A DNA stretch of 64,000 nucleotides from Bacteroidota bacterium (GTDB taxonomy: Bacteria; Bacteroidota; Ignavibacteria; Kryptoniales; JAKASW01), in assembly GCA_021825585.1 (NCBI GenBank), contig JAKAGT010000010.1:83059-147058 (forward strand). The letters are read 5' to 3'. Below, piece by piece: positions 55,202 through 63,876 of the stretch. The position numbers and the translations under genes were made by a program. How positions within the stretch are numbered: position 1 is the first letter of the stretch; the number at the start of each line of letters is the position of its first letter. The notes under the pieces are model-generated. The model worked only from the letters and a program-made list of their open reading frames with translations, was not told where the DNA came from and searched no databases.

Positions 55202-56305
55202 TTACTGATAATTTCCGAACTCTTTTGCCGCTTTGATCATTTCTCTTACAGTTTCCATCGAAACATCCGTCTGAACGATGTGGGCCGGAGCCAGCATGTA
55301 TCCCCTATCCCTGCCGAAGATGCTTATCCTCCTCTTTATCTCATCACGTATCTCTTTGACGTTGCCGCCCGGGAGAAGCTCCTGCTGGTCAATTCCTCCA
55401 AAAAAACAGATCCTCTCCCCGTATTTGTCCTTAAGTTCCTGAGGATCCGACCCCGGGACGTTCGGCTGGACCGGGTTAAACACGTCTACCCCGATCTCTA
55501 TAAAATCGTCGATAAGCGGAGCCACGGCACCGTCCGAATGCATGATGACGATCAGGTCGGGATTCTCCTGCTTCAACTTCTCTATCAGCCTTTTGTGGCG
55601 CCACTTGAACATGTTTCTCCACATCTTCGGTGAGATGAGTGTCGATGTCTGACTCCCCAGATCTTCACCGAGCCAAATGGCATCCACGCCCGCCCTTACC
55701 AGCTGCAGCGCGAGGGCCGTGCTCCATTCCTCCACGCGGTCATTCAATCTGTCCACCCATGGTTTTGGCCCGATCATAGCAAGCAGATATTTCTCCAACC
55801 CGGTGAGATGCCACGCCATTTCGAAGATGGTTATCTCGACATCTCCGATGACAAAATAGTCTTTGCCGTATTTCTCTATATCTCTTTTCGCCTTCTCGAA
55901 TCTCCCGGGTGCGTAAGGATCCGGGAATTGATATTCTTCTATTTGACCTACCGTTTCCACCTCGTCCAGCGGACATTTGGCCACTTCGACATAAAGAGGA
56001 CTCGGCTTCATGTGCATGCCGAACTCATTTGTCGTAATATCGTCTTCGACAACCCGGGGCATGAAACCGCTCGCAACCGTTCCGCCGACAACCACCACGT
56101 CGCTCCCCATTTTTGTGCGGAGCTCGTTCGCGGAAATTCGGTAGGTCAGGTCCTCGTAATACGAAAGAGCATAGTCGGGATCTATTCCCATTTCACTCCC
56201 GAACTTGTCCGTCAATTGCCTGCACAGGTCGAATTGTATCGGGACCCTGTCCGGAAAACCATCTTTCTTCTTAAAAGCCCGCAATACCCGCTCTTTCGAG
56301 TTCAT
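55202..56305 (-). CDS. Uroporphyrinogen decarboxylase-fold protein (MtaA/CmuA-like)
   Basis: A 367-residue protein with the UroD/MtaA barrel fold. The N-terminal SKERVLRAFKKKDGFPDRVPIQFD, the DAIWLGEDLGSQTSTLISP strand, DLIVIMHSDGAVAPLIDDFIEIGVDVFNPVQPNVPG and FFGGIDQQELLPGG are characteristic of the sugar-locus branch of this family. In cobamide-dependent methyltransferases such as MtaA a zinc ligand cysteine follows the histidine (HxCG). Here the segment reads HSDG, so the zinc site is altered. The biochemical role of this branch is unknown; its members often lie in carbohydrate gene clusters of Bacteroidota and Planctomycetes. The gene converges with rhaM. Confidence 0.82.
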   Translation of the reverse strand: MNSKERVLRAFKKKDGFPDRVPIQFDLCRQLTDKFGSEMGIDPDYALSYYEDLTYRISANELRTKMGSDVVVVGGTVASGFMPRVVEDDITTNEFGMHMKPSPLYVEVAKCPLDEVETVGQIEEYQFPDPYAPGRFEKAKRDIEKYGKDYFVIGDVEITIFEMAWHLTGLEKYLLAMIGPKPWVDRLNDRVEEWSTALALQLVRAGVDAIWLGEDLGSQTSTLISPKMWRNMFKWRHKRLIEKLKQENPDLIVIMHSDGAVAPLIDDFIEIGVDVFNPVQPNVPGSDPQELKDKYGERICFFGGIDQQELLPGGNVKEIRDEIKRRISIFGRDRGYMLAPAHIVQTDVSMETVREMIKAAKEFGNYQ

Positions 56306-56448
56306 TCAATAAACCTTTCTCTTTGTCCTGGTAAGTGAAGTTCTTAGACGGACGAGACAGCCGATGAAATCGACCTTTCCCGTTTCTCAAAGCAGTGCTA
56401 AGTTAGCATTCCGATAATGGATTGGCAAATCGATCTGATTACGAACAA

Positions 56449-56886
56449 TCACGACGCGAATTGAAATGAGAACTGTGTTTTCTTCTTGAGAAGGTACCAG
56501 AACATCTTGTTATTTGAAACCGGGTGTTTGTAAACTACATCTCCGTAAGCGTTCAAAACGGTTATTTGGCTGGAATGCATGAAGTCTCCATCGGCCTTTT
56601 TCTTAAACTCTACTCCGATTCGATTCAAGCTGATAGAGCGAGCCGCTGCCAATTCCGGCGTTTTGATCCGAAACAACGCAACATGTATCGTGCTGAGTCG
56701 AGCCTGAACCGACGACAGGCCGGCTTTTGCCTGCCGGATGAATGTCATTCCCTTTTTTCCATAACAACTAATGTCCATTCTTAGAAGGCCGTATTCACCC
56801 GGCCCGATGTCTTCAGCCGATGCAGGTTCAACGCTCCGTAATCCGCCCATGACTAATCTGGTTCTCGACGAGGTCGCGTCCAGCAA
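56449..56886 (-). pseudogene. Secreted protein of unknown function, C-terminal part (other frame)
   Basis: The C-terminal half of the split gene described under 56853-57353. It reads SRTRLVMGGLRSVEPASAED, a YGLLRMDISCYGKKGMTF block and LSTIHVALFRIKTP, then VYKHPVSNNKMFWYLLKKKT as the end. The same frame continues upstream past its nominal start as YRIVSVGAVASWLLDATSS, so no separate start is needed. No known domain. Confidence 0.55.
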
Positions 56887-57353
56887 CCATGAGGCAACCG
56901 CTCCGACACTAACAATCCGATATCAAAAATGCGCTCAATGCAATCTCCGGGCTTCACATAGTGCTCATATCGAAAGGCCCTTGAAGAAATTCGAGATGTC
57001 AGAGAAGGAATCTGGGATACCTTAAGGGTATCCTTTTCGTTCATCTGCAAAGACAAAGTGGTATCGATGCGGCACGCGACTCCAAATGAATCCGGGAGTT
57101 CAGCGGAAGCAATCAGTTCCGAATTTGAAAAAAAGCATATGCGAAAGGGTTCGTCTTCTCGCTTCCCGAACGGCAGGATCAATTCGACATCGATACTCCT
57201 GATACAGAGGTCCTTCTTGCCACTTGAATCTCCCTTTGGAGCCACAGCCCCATCGCTTCTCCCTCCCCCGGGAGAGACCGTCTGGGAATATGCAGTGTCA
57301 CAGATTTCGCCACACAGCGCGACGACCAGAATTGAAACTAACAAGCCCCGCAT
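56853..57353 (-). pseudogene. Secreted protein of unknown function, N-terminal part
   Basis: A frame of 166 codons with a good signal peptide (RGLLVSILVVALCGEICDTAYSQ in pieces, cut near residue 24) and AGGAGG before the ATG, followed by beta-type sequence (DVELILPFGKREDEPFRICFFS). After FRYEHYVKPGDCIERIF it degenerates, and the natural continuation lies in another frame (56449-56886). The change happens at a run of five T residues near 56925, where one base is probably lost or gained. The intact protein would have about 300 residues. Function unknown. Confidence 0.6.
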
Positions 57354-57661
57354 AGCCTTAGCCTCCTGACTAAATTACCCTAATCCTGACTAATAAAATC
57401 ACGGCTCCTAACTTGTGTGCCCGGATTATTCATCAGAGCAGAGTTAGTGCCCGGACCGGATATTGGCAAACTTCGTCTTGAGAGGGCAGCGTCTACGGGG
57501 ACCACGATTCCCATGCGTCCTTATCCAGGTGTAATTGGATCCATTCGTCCCCCCTTCAGTCTTCGCAAGCCCAACAACGTCGACAGTCACTGAGCCATAT
57601 CTCTTGACTCAGAGCACAAATCCGCCTATTTTAATACCAAGAAGCACCCAGAGGTTTTGTC
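57354..57661. other. Divergent intergenic region upstream of the sugar operon
   Basis: 308 bases between the split secreted gene (minus) and the GntR gene (plus). It should carry the promoter and, by family habit, the operator for the GntR-type regulator that begins at 57662, but I see no obvious palindrome. The T/A-rich stretch CTATTTTAATACC near 57625 could be promoter DNA. Confidence 0.35.
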
Positions 57662-58675
57662 TTGAAAAGCAAAGTCCGGTTAGAACTCGCCCAAACGCCC
57701 TCTGTCCCGAAATATCGCCAGATCATAAACTCGATCGAGCGGTCGCTTCGAAATGGCGACCTGAGAAAAGGAGACCGAATCCCATCCCTGAACCAATTGT
57801 GCAGGGACCACGGCCTGTCTCAGGACACGGTGCTTGCCGCATACAACGAGCTGAAAACGAGGGGCATAGTGACTTCCACTGTGGGCAAGGGATATTACAT
57901 CCTAGACGACGGACTCGACACTCAACACAGGGTGTTTCTTCTTTTCGACAAGCTGACCGCGTACAAAGAAATCCTATACGGCTCCTTCAAAGAGACATTG
58001 AAAGGCAAAGGAACCGAGCAGATCTTTTTCCATCACAATAATCCGGAGGTCTTCGCGAGGATCATCGAGACTTCGCTGGGGCAGTTCAGTGACTATGTCA
58101 TAATGCCGATAGCAAATGAAGACGCACTCACGGTTCTCAAGCTTCTCGACCAGGACACGATTTACATCCTGGATCAGGGACGCTCACGATTCGGGAATCA
58201 ATATCCCGGGGTCTATCAGAATTTCGAGGAGGACATTCGCAACGTGCTCCGCGATAATGGCGACGCCGTCTGTAAGTACGCCAGGGTCACCATCCTGATA
58301 AGAGAGCCGCGTGGACACTACGGAGAAATCATCACGGGTTTGAGAAAGTTCTGCGCTGAGCGTTCCACACCAATGACAATCGAAAGCAGTGCCATGTCGG
58401 TACAACCAGAGCGTGGGACCATGTATGTCGTCGTCGATGACACGGACCTGATCACAATCGTGAAAAAGGCTGCGGGATCCCGGCTGGGGTTAGGCACCGA
58501 CATCGGAGTGATCTCGTACAACGAATCCCCCCTCAAGGAGGTAATCGACAAGGGTATCGCCACAATCTCGACGGACTTTGCCCAGATGGGGCGGTCCATT
58601 GCGCGAATGGTTGTCAGCGGCAGGAAGAATCACATTGATAATCCTTTCGTGATGATGAGAAGGGCTTCGGTATGA
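57662..58675 (+). CDS. GntR-family regulator with sugar-binding-type effector domain
   Basis: A 337-residue regulator. Residues 10-75 are a GntR winged helix (VPKYRQIINSIERSLRNGDLRKGDRIPSLNQLCRDHGLSQDTVLAAYNELKTRGIVTSTVGKGYYI in continuous register). The rest, about 90-335, resembles the periplasmic-binding-protein fold of LacI-type regulators (VFLLFDKLTAYKEI, GTDIGVISYNESPLKEVIDKGIATIS, QMGRSIARMVV). The start is a TTG with AGAGG 9 bases upstream; no ATG fits. Its stop overlaps the cupin isomerase start by 4 bases, so it heads the sugar operon and likely autoregulates it in response to a sugar or sugar phosphate. Confidence 0.88.
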   Translation: MKSKVRLELAQTPSVPKYRQIINSIERSLRNGDLRKGDRIPSLNQLCRDHGLSQDTVLAAYNELKTRGIVTSTVGKGYYILDDGLDTQHRVFLLFDKLTAYKEILYGSFKETLKGKGTEQIFFHHNNPEVFARIIETSLGQFSDYVIMPIANEDALTVLKLLDQDTIYILDQGRSRFGNQYPGVYQNFEEDIRNVLRDNGDAVCKYARVTILIREPRGHYGEIITGLRKFCAERSTPMTIESSAMSVQPERGTMYVVVDDTDLITIVKKAAGSRLGLGTDIGVISYNESPLKEVIDKGIATISTDFAQMGRSIARMVVSGRKNHIDNPFVMMRRASV

Positions 58676-59262
58676 ATAAGAGCAAATCCGAGCATCTCGG
58701 CATTACCAATCCTCCCCGGACATTGGAACTCGACTCCGGAATGCTTATGGGCACAGGCATTACGGTCAGTGAGAAGAGGCTGAAGAATCTCGAAGGACTG
58801 TTTGCCGACGAGAACGCGCGGGCTTCCATGGATCCCGAGACTCTCGTATACAGCGTCCAGGCCCATATGCCGGTCGGTGAAGGTACACCGGGAGGACTCT
58901 TCTTCGGAAATACAACAGTTGAACCGGGCAAAGTCGGCGGCGAGTATTTCATGACACACGGTCATTTCCATGCTAACGCCGGGAGAGCGGAGTATTACTG
59001 GGGAATAAAGGGAGAAGGGATTCTAATACTGATGGATGTTCACCGCACGACATGGGCGGAAAGAGTTTTCCCCGGAAGCCTTCACTATATCCCGGGAAAC
59101 GTAGCTCACAGACTCGCCAACACCGGCCCGGTCCCGTTGACAGTCGGCGCGTGCTGGCACTCCGACGCGGGCCACAACTATGAAGAGATCGACAGGAACG
59201 GATTCTCTGCAAGGCTCCTGGAAGTAGATGGCGCCCCAAAACTGGTCGGGGTAACCCGATGA
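58672..59262 (+). CDS. Cupin-type glucose-6-phosphate isomerase
   Basis: A 196-residue cupin enzyme of the archaeal-type phosphoglucose isomerase family (GPI). The metal site is visible as H98-F-H100 (THGHFH), E107 (RAEYYWG) and H146 (NVAHRLAN), with the EPGKVGGEYFMTHGHFH motif of the family at 84-100. It interconverts glucose-6-phosphate and fructose-6-phosphate, usually with a bound iron or nickel, and in some relatives acts on mannose-6-phosphate. The start overlaps the regulator stop by 4 bases, and its own stop overlaps the ROK gene by 4 bases, so translation of the three is coupled. It is the first of two cupin isomerases in this region. Confidence 0.87.
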   Translation: MNKSKSEHLGITNPPRTLELDSGMLMGTGITVSEKRLKNLEGLFADENARASMDPETLVYSVQAHMPVGEGTPGGLFFGNTTVEPGKVGGEYFMTHGHFHANAGRAEYYWGIKGEGILILMDVHRTTWAERVFPGSLHYIPGNVAHRLANTGPVPLTVGACWHSDAGHNYEEIDRNGFSARLLEVDGAPKLVGVTR

Positions 59263-60242
59263 GCTCAAAAGCGATAGCGCTCGACCTGGGCGGGACCAGG
59301 ATAAAGATCGGAGTCACCGACGGCGGCAGGATTATCGCAGACAGTATTATCGACGCTTTTTCCGGCGGCGGTTTTATCCCAAGGCTCCACGCCGTCGAGG
59401 CCGAGGTGTCTTCCCTTTTATCGAAGTCCGGCCTGGGAGCAAATGACGTCCGCGGAATCGGCATATCTATTCCGGGCATCGTGGATTCGAAAGAGATGAA
59501 GCTTCTCTCGGTGAACGAGAAATATTCCGATGCCGTCGGGTTCGATTTCAAGGGCTGGGCCAGGAAGAACTGGGACCTTCCCCTCGTGATCGAAAACGAT
59601 GCGCGAGCAGCGATAATCGGTGAATGGCAGTACGGAGCCGGAAAAGGTTGCGACAACCTTGTAATGGTTACCCTCGGCACGGGTATTGGCGGAGCGGCCG
59701 TCGTCGAGGGAAAAGTACTCCGCGGCAAACATTTTCAGGCTGGGATCCTGCCCGGCCACTTCACAATCAACTACCACGGTCACGACTGCAATTGCGGGAA
59801 CGTCGGCTGCGTCGAATCGGAAGCCTCATCCTGGCGCCTTCCCGACCTCGCCAGGCAGAACCCGCTGTTCAAATCGAGTCCGCTTTCAGAGTTACAGATC
59901 GTCGACTACAGGGAGGTATTCGAGTCGGCGGAGAAGGGCGACAAACTTTCGGGAGAGCTTATCATCCACAGCGTCGAAGCCTGGAGCGCCTGCGTGATAA
60001 ATCTTATCCATGCCTATGACCCTGAACTCGTGATAATCGGGGGCGGCATAATGCGCAGCGGATCGACAATCCTCCGCGAAATCTCTACCAGAGTCCACAA
60101 ACATGCATGGACGCCGTGGGGAAAGGTGAGAATCGTTCCCGCCGAGCAGATGGACTTTGCTGCTCTGCTCGGTATAGGGTACCTTCTCGATCAGAAATCG
60201 TCACTAAACAAAGTGATAGAACAGTTTCTTGACCATGAGTGA
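59259..60242 (+). CDS. ROK-family sugar kinase (glucokinase/mannokinase-like)
   Basis: A 327-residue ROK kinase. The phosphate loop DLGGTRIKIG is at residues 9-18, the catalytic aspartate D114 in IENDARAAI, the second phosphate motif LGTGIGGA near 138 and the ROK zinc motif CNCGNVGC near 178. It phosphorylates a hexose such as glucose or mannose at carbon 6 with ATP in the cytoplasm. The family pattern before the zinc motif is G-x-x-GHxxV. Here PGHFTINYHGHDC keeps the zinc-ligand histidine. The gene overlaps the cupin isomerase upstream and the mannose-6-phosphate isomerase downstream, which suggests it supplies their substrate. Confidence 0.9.
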   Translation: MSSKAIALDLGGTRIKIGVTDGGRIIADSIIDAFSGGGFIPRLHAVEAEVSSLLSKSGLGANDVRGIGISIPGIVDSKEMKLLSVNEKYSDAVGFDFKGWARKNWDLPLVIENDARAAIIGEWQYGAGKGCDNLVMVTLGTGIGGAAVVEGKVLRGKHFQAGILPGHFTINYHGHDCNCGNVGCVESEASSWRLPDLARQNPLFKSSPLSELQIVDYREVFESAEKGDKLSGELIIHSVEAWSACVINLIHAYDPELVIIGGGIMRSGSTILREISTRVHKHAWTPWGKVRIVPAEQMDFAALLGIGYLLDQKSSLNKVIEQFLDHE

Positions 60243-61992
60243 ATTCACGAAGTTTCCATATGTTCAGATCGAAGGCAATTTCCCTGTCGCCAAAGGCTGG
60301 GATGAGATTTCCGCACAGATTATGGGCAGCCTGTCCCGTATTGAAAGCGGGAGGAAGGTCGTCGCAGTCGAGTATTATCAGGGCGTCCTCGAAGAAGACG
60401 CGACCTTGAGCCTTATAAGCAGAATCGAACCAGAACTGGTAATTCTGCCGAAAGACTGCATGTGGCCGGAGGAAAAGATAAGGGAGATGGTCTACCCCGA
60501 TGTCACGGACGACAGGATCTTCGGGCATATGACAAGCCTGGAGATAGACTCTTTCTTCGATCCCGGCAGAGTCGCAAATGCACGGAAAAAGATCGAATCG
60601 GTCCCGAACGGATTAGTCCTTGTAATCGGCACGGGAGCGTCTATCGTCGCGGGTCGCTATGATCTCCTCGTATACGCAGACATGGCAAGATGGGAGATCC
60701 AGCTCCGCATGAGAGAGCATCTGGTGGATAATGTCGGCGTCAATAACCGCGACATCGAAGACTGGTCCCTCCTTTACAAGCAGGGTTACTTTGTCGACTG
60801 GAGGGTCTGCGACCGCCTGAAGAAAAAGCTGATGAAGAAATGGGATTACGTTCTCGATACGAACGACAGGAACAATCCGAAGATGGTCGCCGGGAACGCG
60901 GTGACGGAAGGCCTGTCGCAGGCGCTCAAAAGCCCTTTCAGCGTGGTGCCGTTTTTCGATCCCGGCCCGTGGGGTGGACAGTGGATGAAGGAGCACCTCG
61001 GTCTCGACCCGGACGTCGAAAACTATGCGTGGTGTTTCAACTGCGTCCCGGAAGAGAACAGCCTCCTGATGAGATTCGGCAATACAACCGTAGAAGTGCC
61101 ATCCATAAATCTTGTGTTTCATGATCCGGGGAACCTTCTTGGGGGCTATGTTTACAGACGCTTCGGCGAAGAGTTTCCCATCCGCTTCGATTATCTCGAC
61201 ACCTTCGACGGAGGAAACCTGAGTCTTCAGGTGCATCCGCTGACGGAATATATCCGCGAGAAATTCGGTGTCCAATACACGCAGGACGAGAGCTATTATA
61301 TGATGGACGCGCGCCCGGGAGCACTGGTCTATCTGGGGCTGAAAGATGGCGTCAAACCGGAAGTGATGCTCAGCGAGCTTGAAGCCGCTCAGAACAACGG
61401 GAAGCTTTTTGATGCCGGGAAGCACGTGGAGACTTGGCAGGCGAAGAAGCACGATCATTTTCTGATCCCGGCAGGGACCGTGCACTGCTCCGGAAAGAAC
61501 AGTATGGTACTGGAGATAAGTGCGACTCCGTACATCTTCACGTTCAAACTGTGGGATTGGGGACGATTAGGCCTGGATGGCAGACCGCGCCCGATAAACA
61601 TCGAACACGGCAAAAATGTGATACAGTGGAACCGCACTACAGGCTGGACCCGAGACAATCTCGTCAACCGCTTCGAAACCGTGGCGCAGGGCGACGGCTG
61701 GAGAGAAGAGCGCACGGGCTTGCATGAGTTTGAATTCATAGAAACAAGGCGCCACTGGTTCCGGAAACCTGTTCTTCATGAAACCGGAGGCACTGTAAAT
61801 GTACTCAACCTTGTCGAAGGCGACGAAGCAGTCGTCAAAAGTCCATCCCGAAGTTTCGCCCCTTTCATAGTCCATTACGCCGAAACGTTTATCGTCCCCG
61901 CCTCTGTTGGTGAATATGTGGTCGAACCTCACGGAATCAGCGAGGGAAAAGAATGCGCCACTATAAAGGCTTACGTCCACAGCAGGACGTAG
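60235..61992 (+). CDS. Class I mannose-6-phosphate isomerase-like protein with extra N-terminal domain
   Basis: A 585-residue protein with two parts. The C-terminal part (about 240-580) is a class I phosphomannose isomerase: FFDPGPWGGQWMKEHLGL at 240-257, zinc ligands Q332 and H334 (NLSLQVHP), E352 (QDESYYMMDA) and H417 (IPAGTVHCSG). The N-terminal 230 residues resemble the core of uridine kinase/phosphoribulokinase-type proteins (VVAVEYYQGVLEEDA, GLVLVIGTGASI, DLLVYADMARWEIQLRMREH) but have no P-loop, so they are not expected to bind ATP normally. Such long forms occur in Bacteroidota; the extra domain has unknown function. The ATG at 60235 overlaps the ROK stop by 8 bases. It would convert mannose-6-phosphate to fructose-6-phosphate. 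Confidence 0.87.
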   Translation: MSEFTKFPYVQIEGNFPVAKGWDEISAQIMGSLSRIESGRKVVAVEYYQGVLEEDATLSLISRIEPELVILPKDCMWPEEKIREMVYPDVTDDRIFGHMTSLEIDSFFDPGRVANARKKIESVPNGLVLVIGTGASIVAGRYDLLVYADMARWEIQLRMREHLVDNVGVNNRDIEDWSLLYKQGYFVDWRVCDRLKKKLMKKWDYVLDTNDRNNPKMVAGNAVTEGLSQALKSPFSVVPFFDPGPWGGQWMKEHLGLDPDVENYAWCFNCVPEENSLLMRFGNTTVEVPSINLVFHDPGNLLGGYVYRRFGEEFPIRFDYLDTFDGGNLSLQVHPLTEYIREKFGVQYTQDESYYMMDARPGALVYLGLKDGVKPEVMLSELEAAQNNGKLFDAGKHVETWQAKKHDHFLIPAGTVHCSGKNSMVLEISATPYIFTFKLWDWGRLGLDGRPRPINIEHGKNVIQWNRTTGWTRDNLVNRFETVAQGDGWREERTGLHEFEFIETRRHWFRKPVLHETGGTVNVLNLVEGDEAVVKSPSRSFAPFIVHYAETFIVPASVGEYVVEPHGISEGKECATIKAYVHSRT

Positions 61993-62110
61993 CCTGCATT
62001 CATTTTAAGAATGGAGCCAACATCTATGGAACAGAAACAACATCAATGCCCGCGCTCAAGTGTCCAGACTTCCCAGTGCCTCTCAGTGACATTTGTATGG
62101 TTGACATATT

Positions 62111-62890
62111 ATGCATTTTGATCCCGGAATAGACATACAGCCGACTTCCCGCCCGTTGGGATTTGCCTACGGTTCGGGGGTCTTCGGCCCACAAGTAGAA
62201 TACCGCTCGCTCGATTCAATTCGGCGGAGTCTCCTCGACCCGCAATGCTCCGGTCCGGACCCAGTCTATGCGATAGCGATGGACGTCGGGAAGGAAGAAC
62301 ACCGTTCGCTGCTCAAGGAGCGCAATCTCCTATTCGGCGTCGTCACTTACGCAGCCGGTAGGTTGGGCACGGAGCCGGTGCGCAGTCAGGGGCATATCCA
62401 CAAGAAGGCGCGCGGGAACAGACTGGCTCCTCCCGAGATTTATGAGATCTGGTCAGGCAAGGCCGTAGTTTATATGCAGGAAACTCCGGATGACGATCCG
62501 GTGAGATGCTTCGCAGTTGAAGCTGGACCAGGCGAGGTTGTCGTAGTTCCACCGGACTGGGCGCACGCGACTGTCAGCGCCGATCCGAATGAGCCTCTGA
62601 CTTTCGGCGCCTGGTGCGACCGCGAGTACGGCTTTGAGTATGAGAAAGTTAGAGCTCATAAAGGACTTGCATGGTTCCCGATTCTCGACGCAGCAGGGAA
62701 AATGGACTGGCTCCCGAACAAAAGCTATCTCCGGCGCGAACTGGTCACGAAAACTCCGGAGAATTACAGTCACCTTGGAATTACGGAAGGTAAACCCATC
62801 TACACCGCCTTCGAAGAGAAACCCGATGCTTTTCTGTACGTGTCGAACCCCGAGCTGCAGTCTGATGCGTGGAGGGACTTCACGCCGTAG
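62111..62890 (+). CDS. Cupin sugar isomerase (glucose-6-phosphate isomerase family), second copy
   Basis: A 259-residue cupin of the GPI family that differs from the protein at 58672-59262. The metal ligands are H95 and H97 (SQGHIHKKA), E109 (PPEIYEIWSGKA) and H152 (DWAHATVSA), with the family pattern GxIHxxxxxxxxPEIYEIxSG. It has a longer N-terminus (residues 1-55) than standard cupin PGI. It lies 118 bases after the phosphomannose isomerase gene, in the same direction, and probably is part of the same regulon. The start ATG has no clear Shine-Dalgarno. Two different cupin isomerases side by side suggest different sugar-phosphate substrates. Confidence 0.83.
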   Translation: MHFDPGIDIQPTSRPLGFAYGSGVFGPQVEYRSLDSIRRSLLDPQCSGPDPVYAIAMDVGKEEHRSLLKERNLLFGVVTYAAGRLGTEPVRSQGHIHKKARGNRLAPPEIYEIWSGKAVVYMQETPDDDPVRCFAVEAGPGEVVVVPPDWAHATVSADPNEPLTFGAWCDREYGFEYEKVRAHKGLAWFPILDAAGKMDWLPNKSYLRRELVTKTPENYSHLGITEGKPIYTAFEEKPDAFLYVSNPELQSDAWRDFTP

Positions 62891-63177
62891 AGACTCTGCT
62901 GCTTCATCGATTGACTTCCGGTGTGTATCAGCCCCCTTCGCATAGCGATGAAGTGTATAACACCGGTCTTTTTTGTCCGAAGAAGTCGTGGATATGAGGC
63001 GCGTTCGAGTATTATATTAATACCATGCGGGATGATGGATTGTCGGGTGTATGATCCGGAAGGAACCATTGCTCTGATACTTCTTCATTGCAATTTTGTG
63101 TGAGCCGTAAATTATACCGACAGATGTAAGCTTTCCCGGGTTCCAGATATACGTATCCAAAAAGGAGATAAAGTGAA
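62891..63177. other. Intergenic region
   Basis: 287 bases between the second cupin isomerase and the CBM9-like gene. AAGGAG near 63161-63166 is the ribosome-binding site of the latter. The region includes a TATTATATTAATACC stretch near 63012 suitable for a promoter. No gene. Confidence 0.35.
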
Positions 63178-63876
63178 TTGGAACACGATAACGCGGTATC
63201 GGATCGAGAAGCAGACTACACATATACTGTGAGAAAGATTGACGGCGAGTTGCAGCCGGACTGCAATTGTGCAAAACCTGAGTGGCAGGAATGCGAATAT
63301 CTGAGCATCGTGCAAGACAATGGCTGGGAAATGAAATTCATGCCAAAGACCTCAGTCAAACTTCTTTACAGCGACCGACTTATCTACGTCTTGTTCCATG
63401 TCGATGACAGGTATGTCCGATGTGGCACAAACAGGACTAATGGCGAAGTGTGGAGGGATGCGTGCGTTGAAATGTTTTTCGCTCCTTCCGAAGCGTCACC
63501 GTCAAACTATTTTAGCCTTGAAATCAACTGCGCTGGAGCAATCCGCCTGGGATATCATGTCCCCGGCGAGAACCGGAACGTGCTGGTCGACAAAGACGAC
63601 ATCGGAACTATAAAACTCTGCCAATCACTTTCGGGTATCATAGAAACGGAAATAGAGACGCCGATTGCGTGGATAATGGAAGTCGCAGTGCCGCTCCGAA
63701 TGCTCGAGAAATACTCCCCCGTGGATATGCCGCGCCCCGGCGTCACCTGGAGAGCGAACTTTCAGAAGTGCGCCGAAAATAATTCACATCCTCACTGGTT
63801 AAGCTGGGCACCGATAGATTCCCCGGAACCGAAGTTCCATCTCCCCGAATATTTCGGGACGATAGAATTCACCTAG
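63178..63876 (+). CDS. Carbohydrate-binding module family 9-like protein
   Basis: A 232-residue protein that is almost entirely a CBM9-like beta-sandwich: TSVKLLYSDRLIYVLFHVDDRYV, EVWRDACVEMFFAPSEASPS, YFSLEINCAGAIRLGYH and WIMEVAVPLRMLE are typical strands, and the C-terminal WRANFQKCAENNSHPHWLSWAPIDSPEPKFHLPEYFG is the usual ending of the soluble single-domain form. Such stand-alone domains occur in Bacteroidota next to glycan genes, and bind sugars or act in the cytoplasm; no signal peptide is visible. The start appears to be a TTG 12 bases after AAGGAG; I find no ATG that fits. It closes the sugar block. Confidence 0.8.
   Translation: MEHDNAVSDREADYTYTVRKIDGELQPDCNCAKPEWQECEYLSIVQDNGWEMKFMPKTSVKLLYSDRLIYVLFHVDDRYVRCGTNRTNGEVWRDACVEMFFAPSEASPSNYFSLEINCAGAIRLGYHVPGENRNVLVDKDDIGTIKLCQSLSGIIETEIETPIAWIMEVAVPLRMLEKYSPVDMPRPGVTWRANFQKCAENNSHPHWLSWAPIDSPEPKFHLPEYFGTIEFT

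Noticed and set aside
60613..61485. A 290-codon minus-strand open frame
   Set aside because: Antisense to the phosphomannose isomerase gene. It is an effect of the high-G+C third codon positions.
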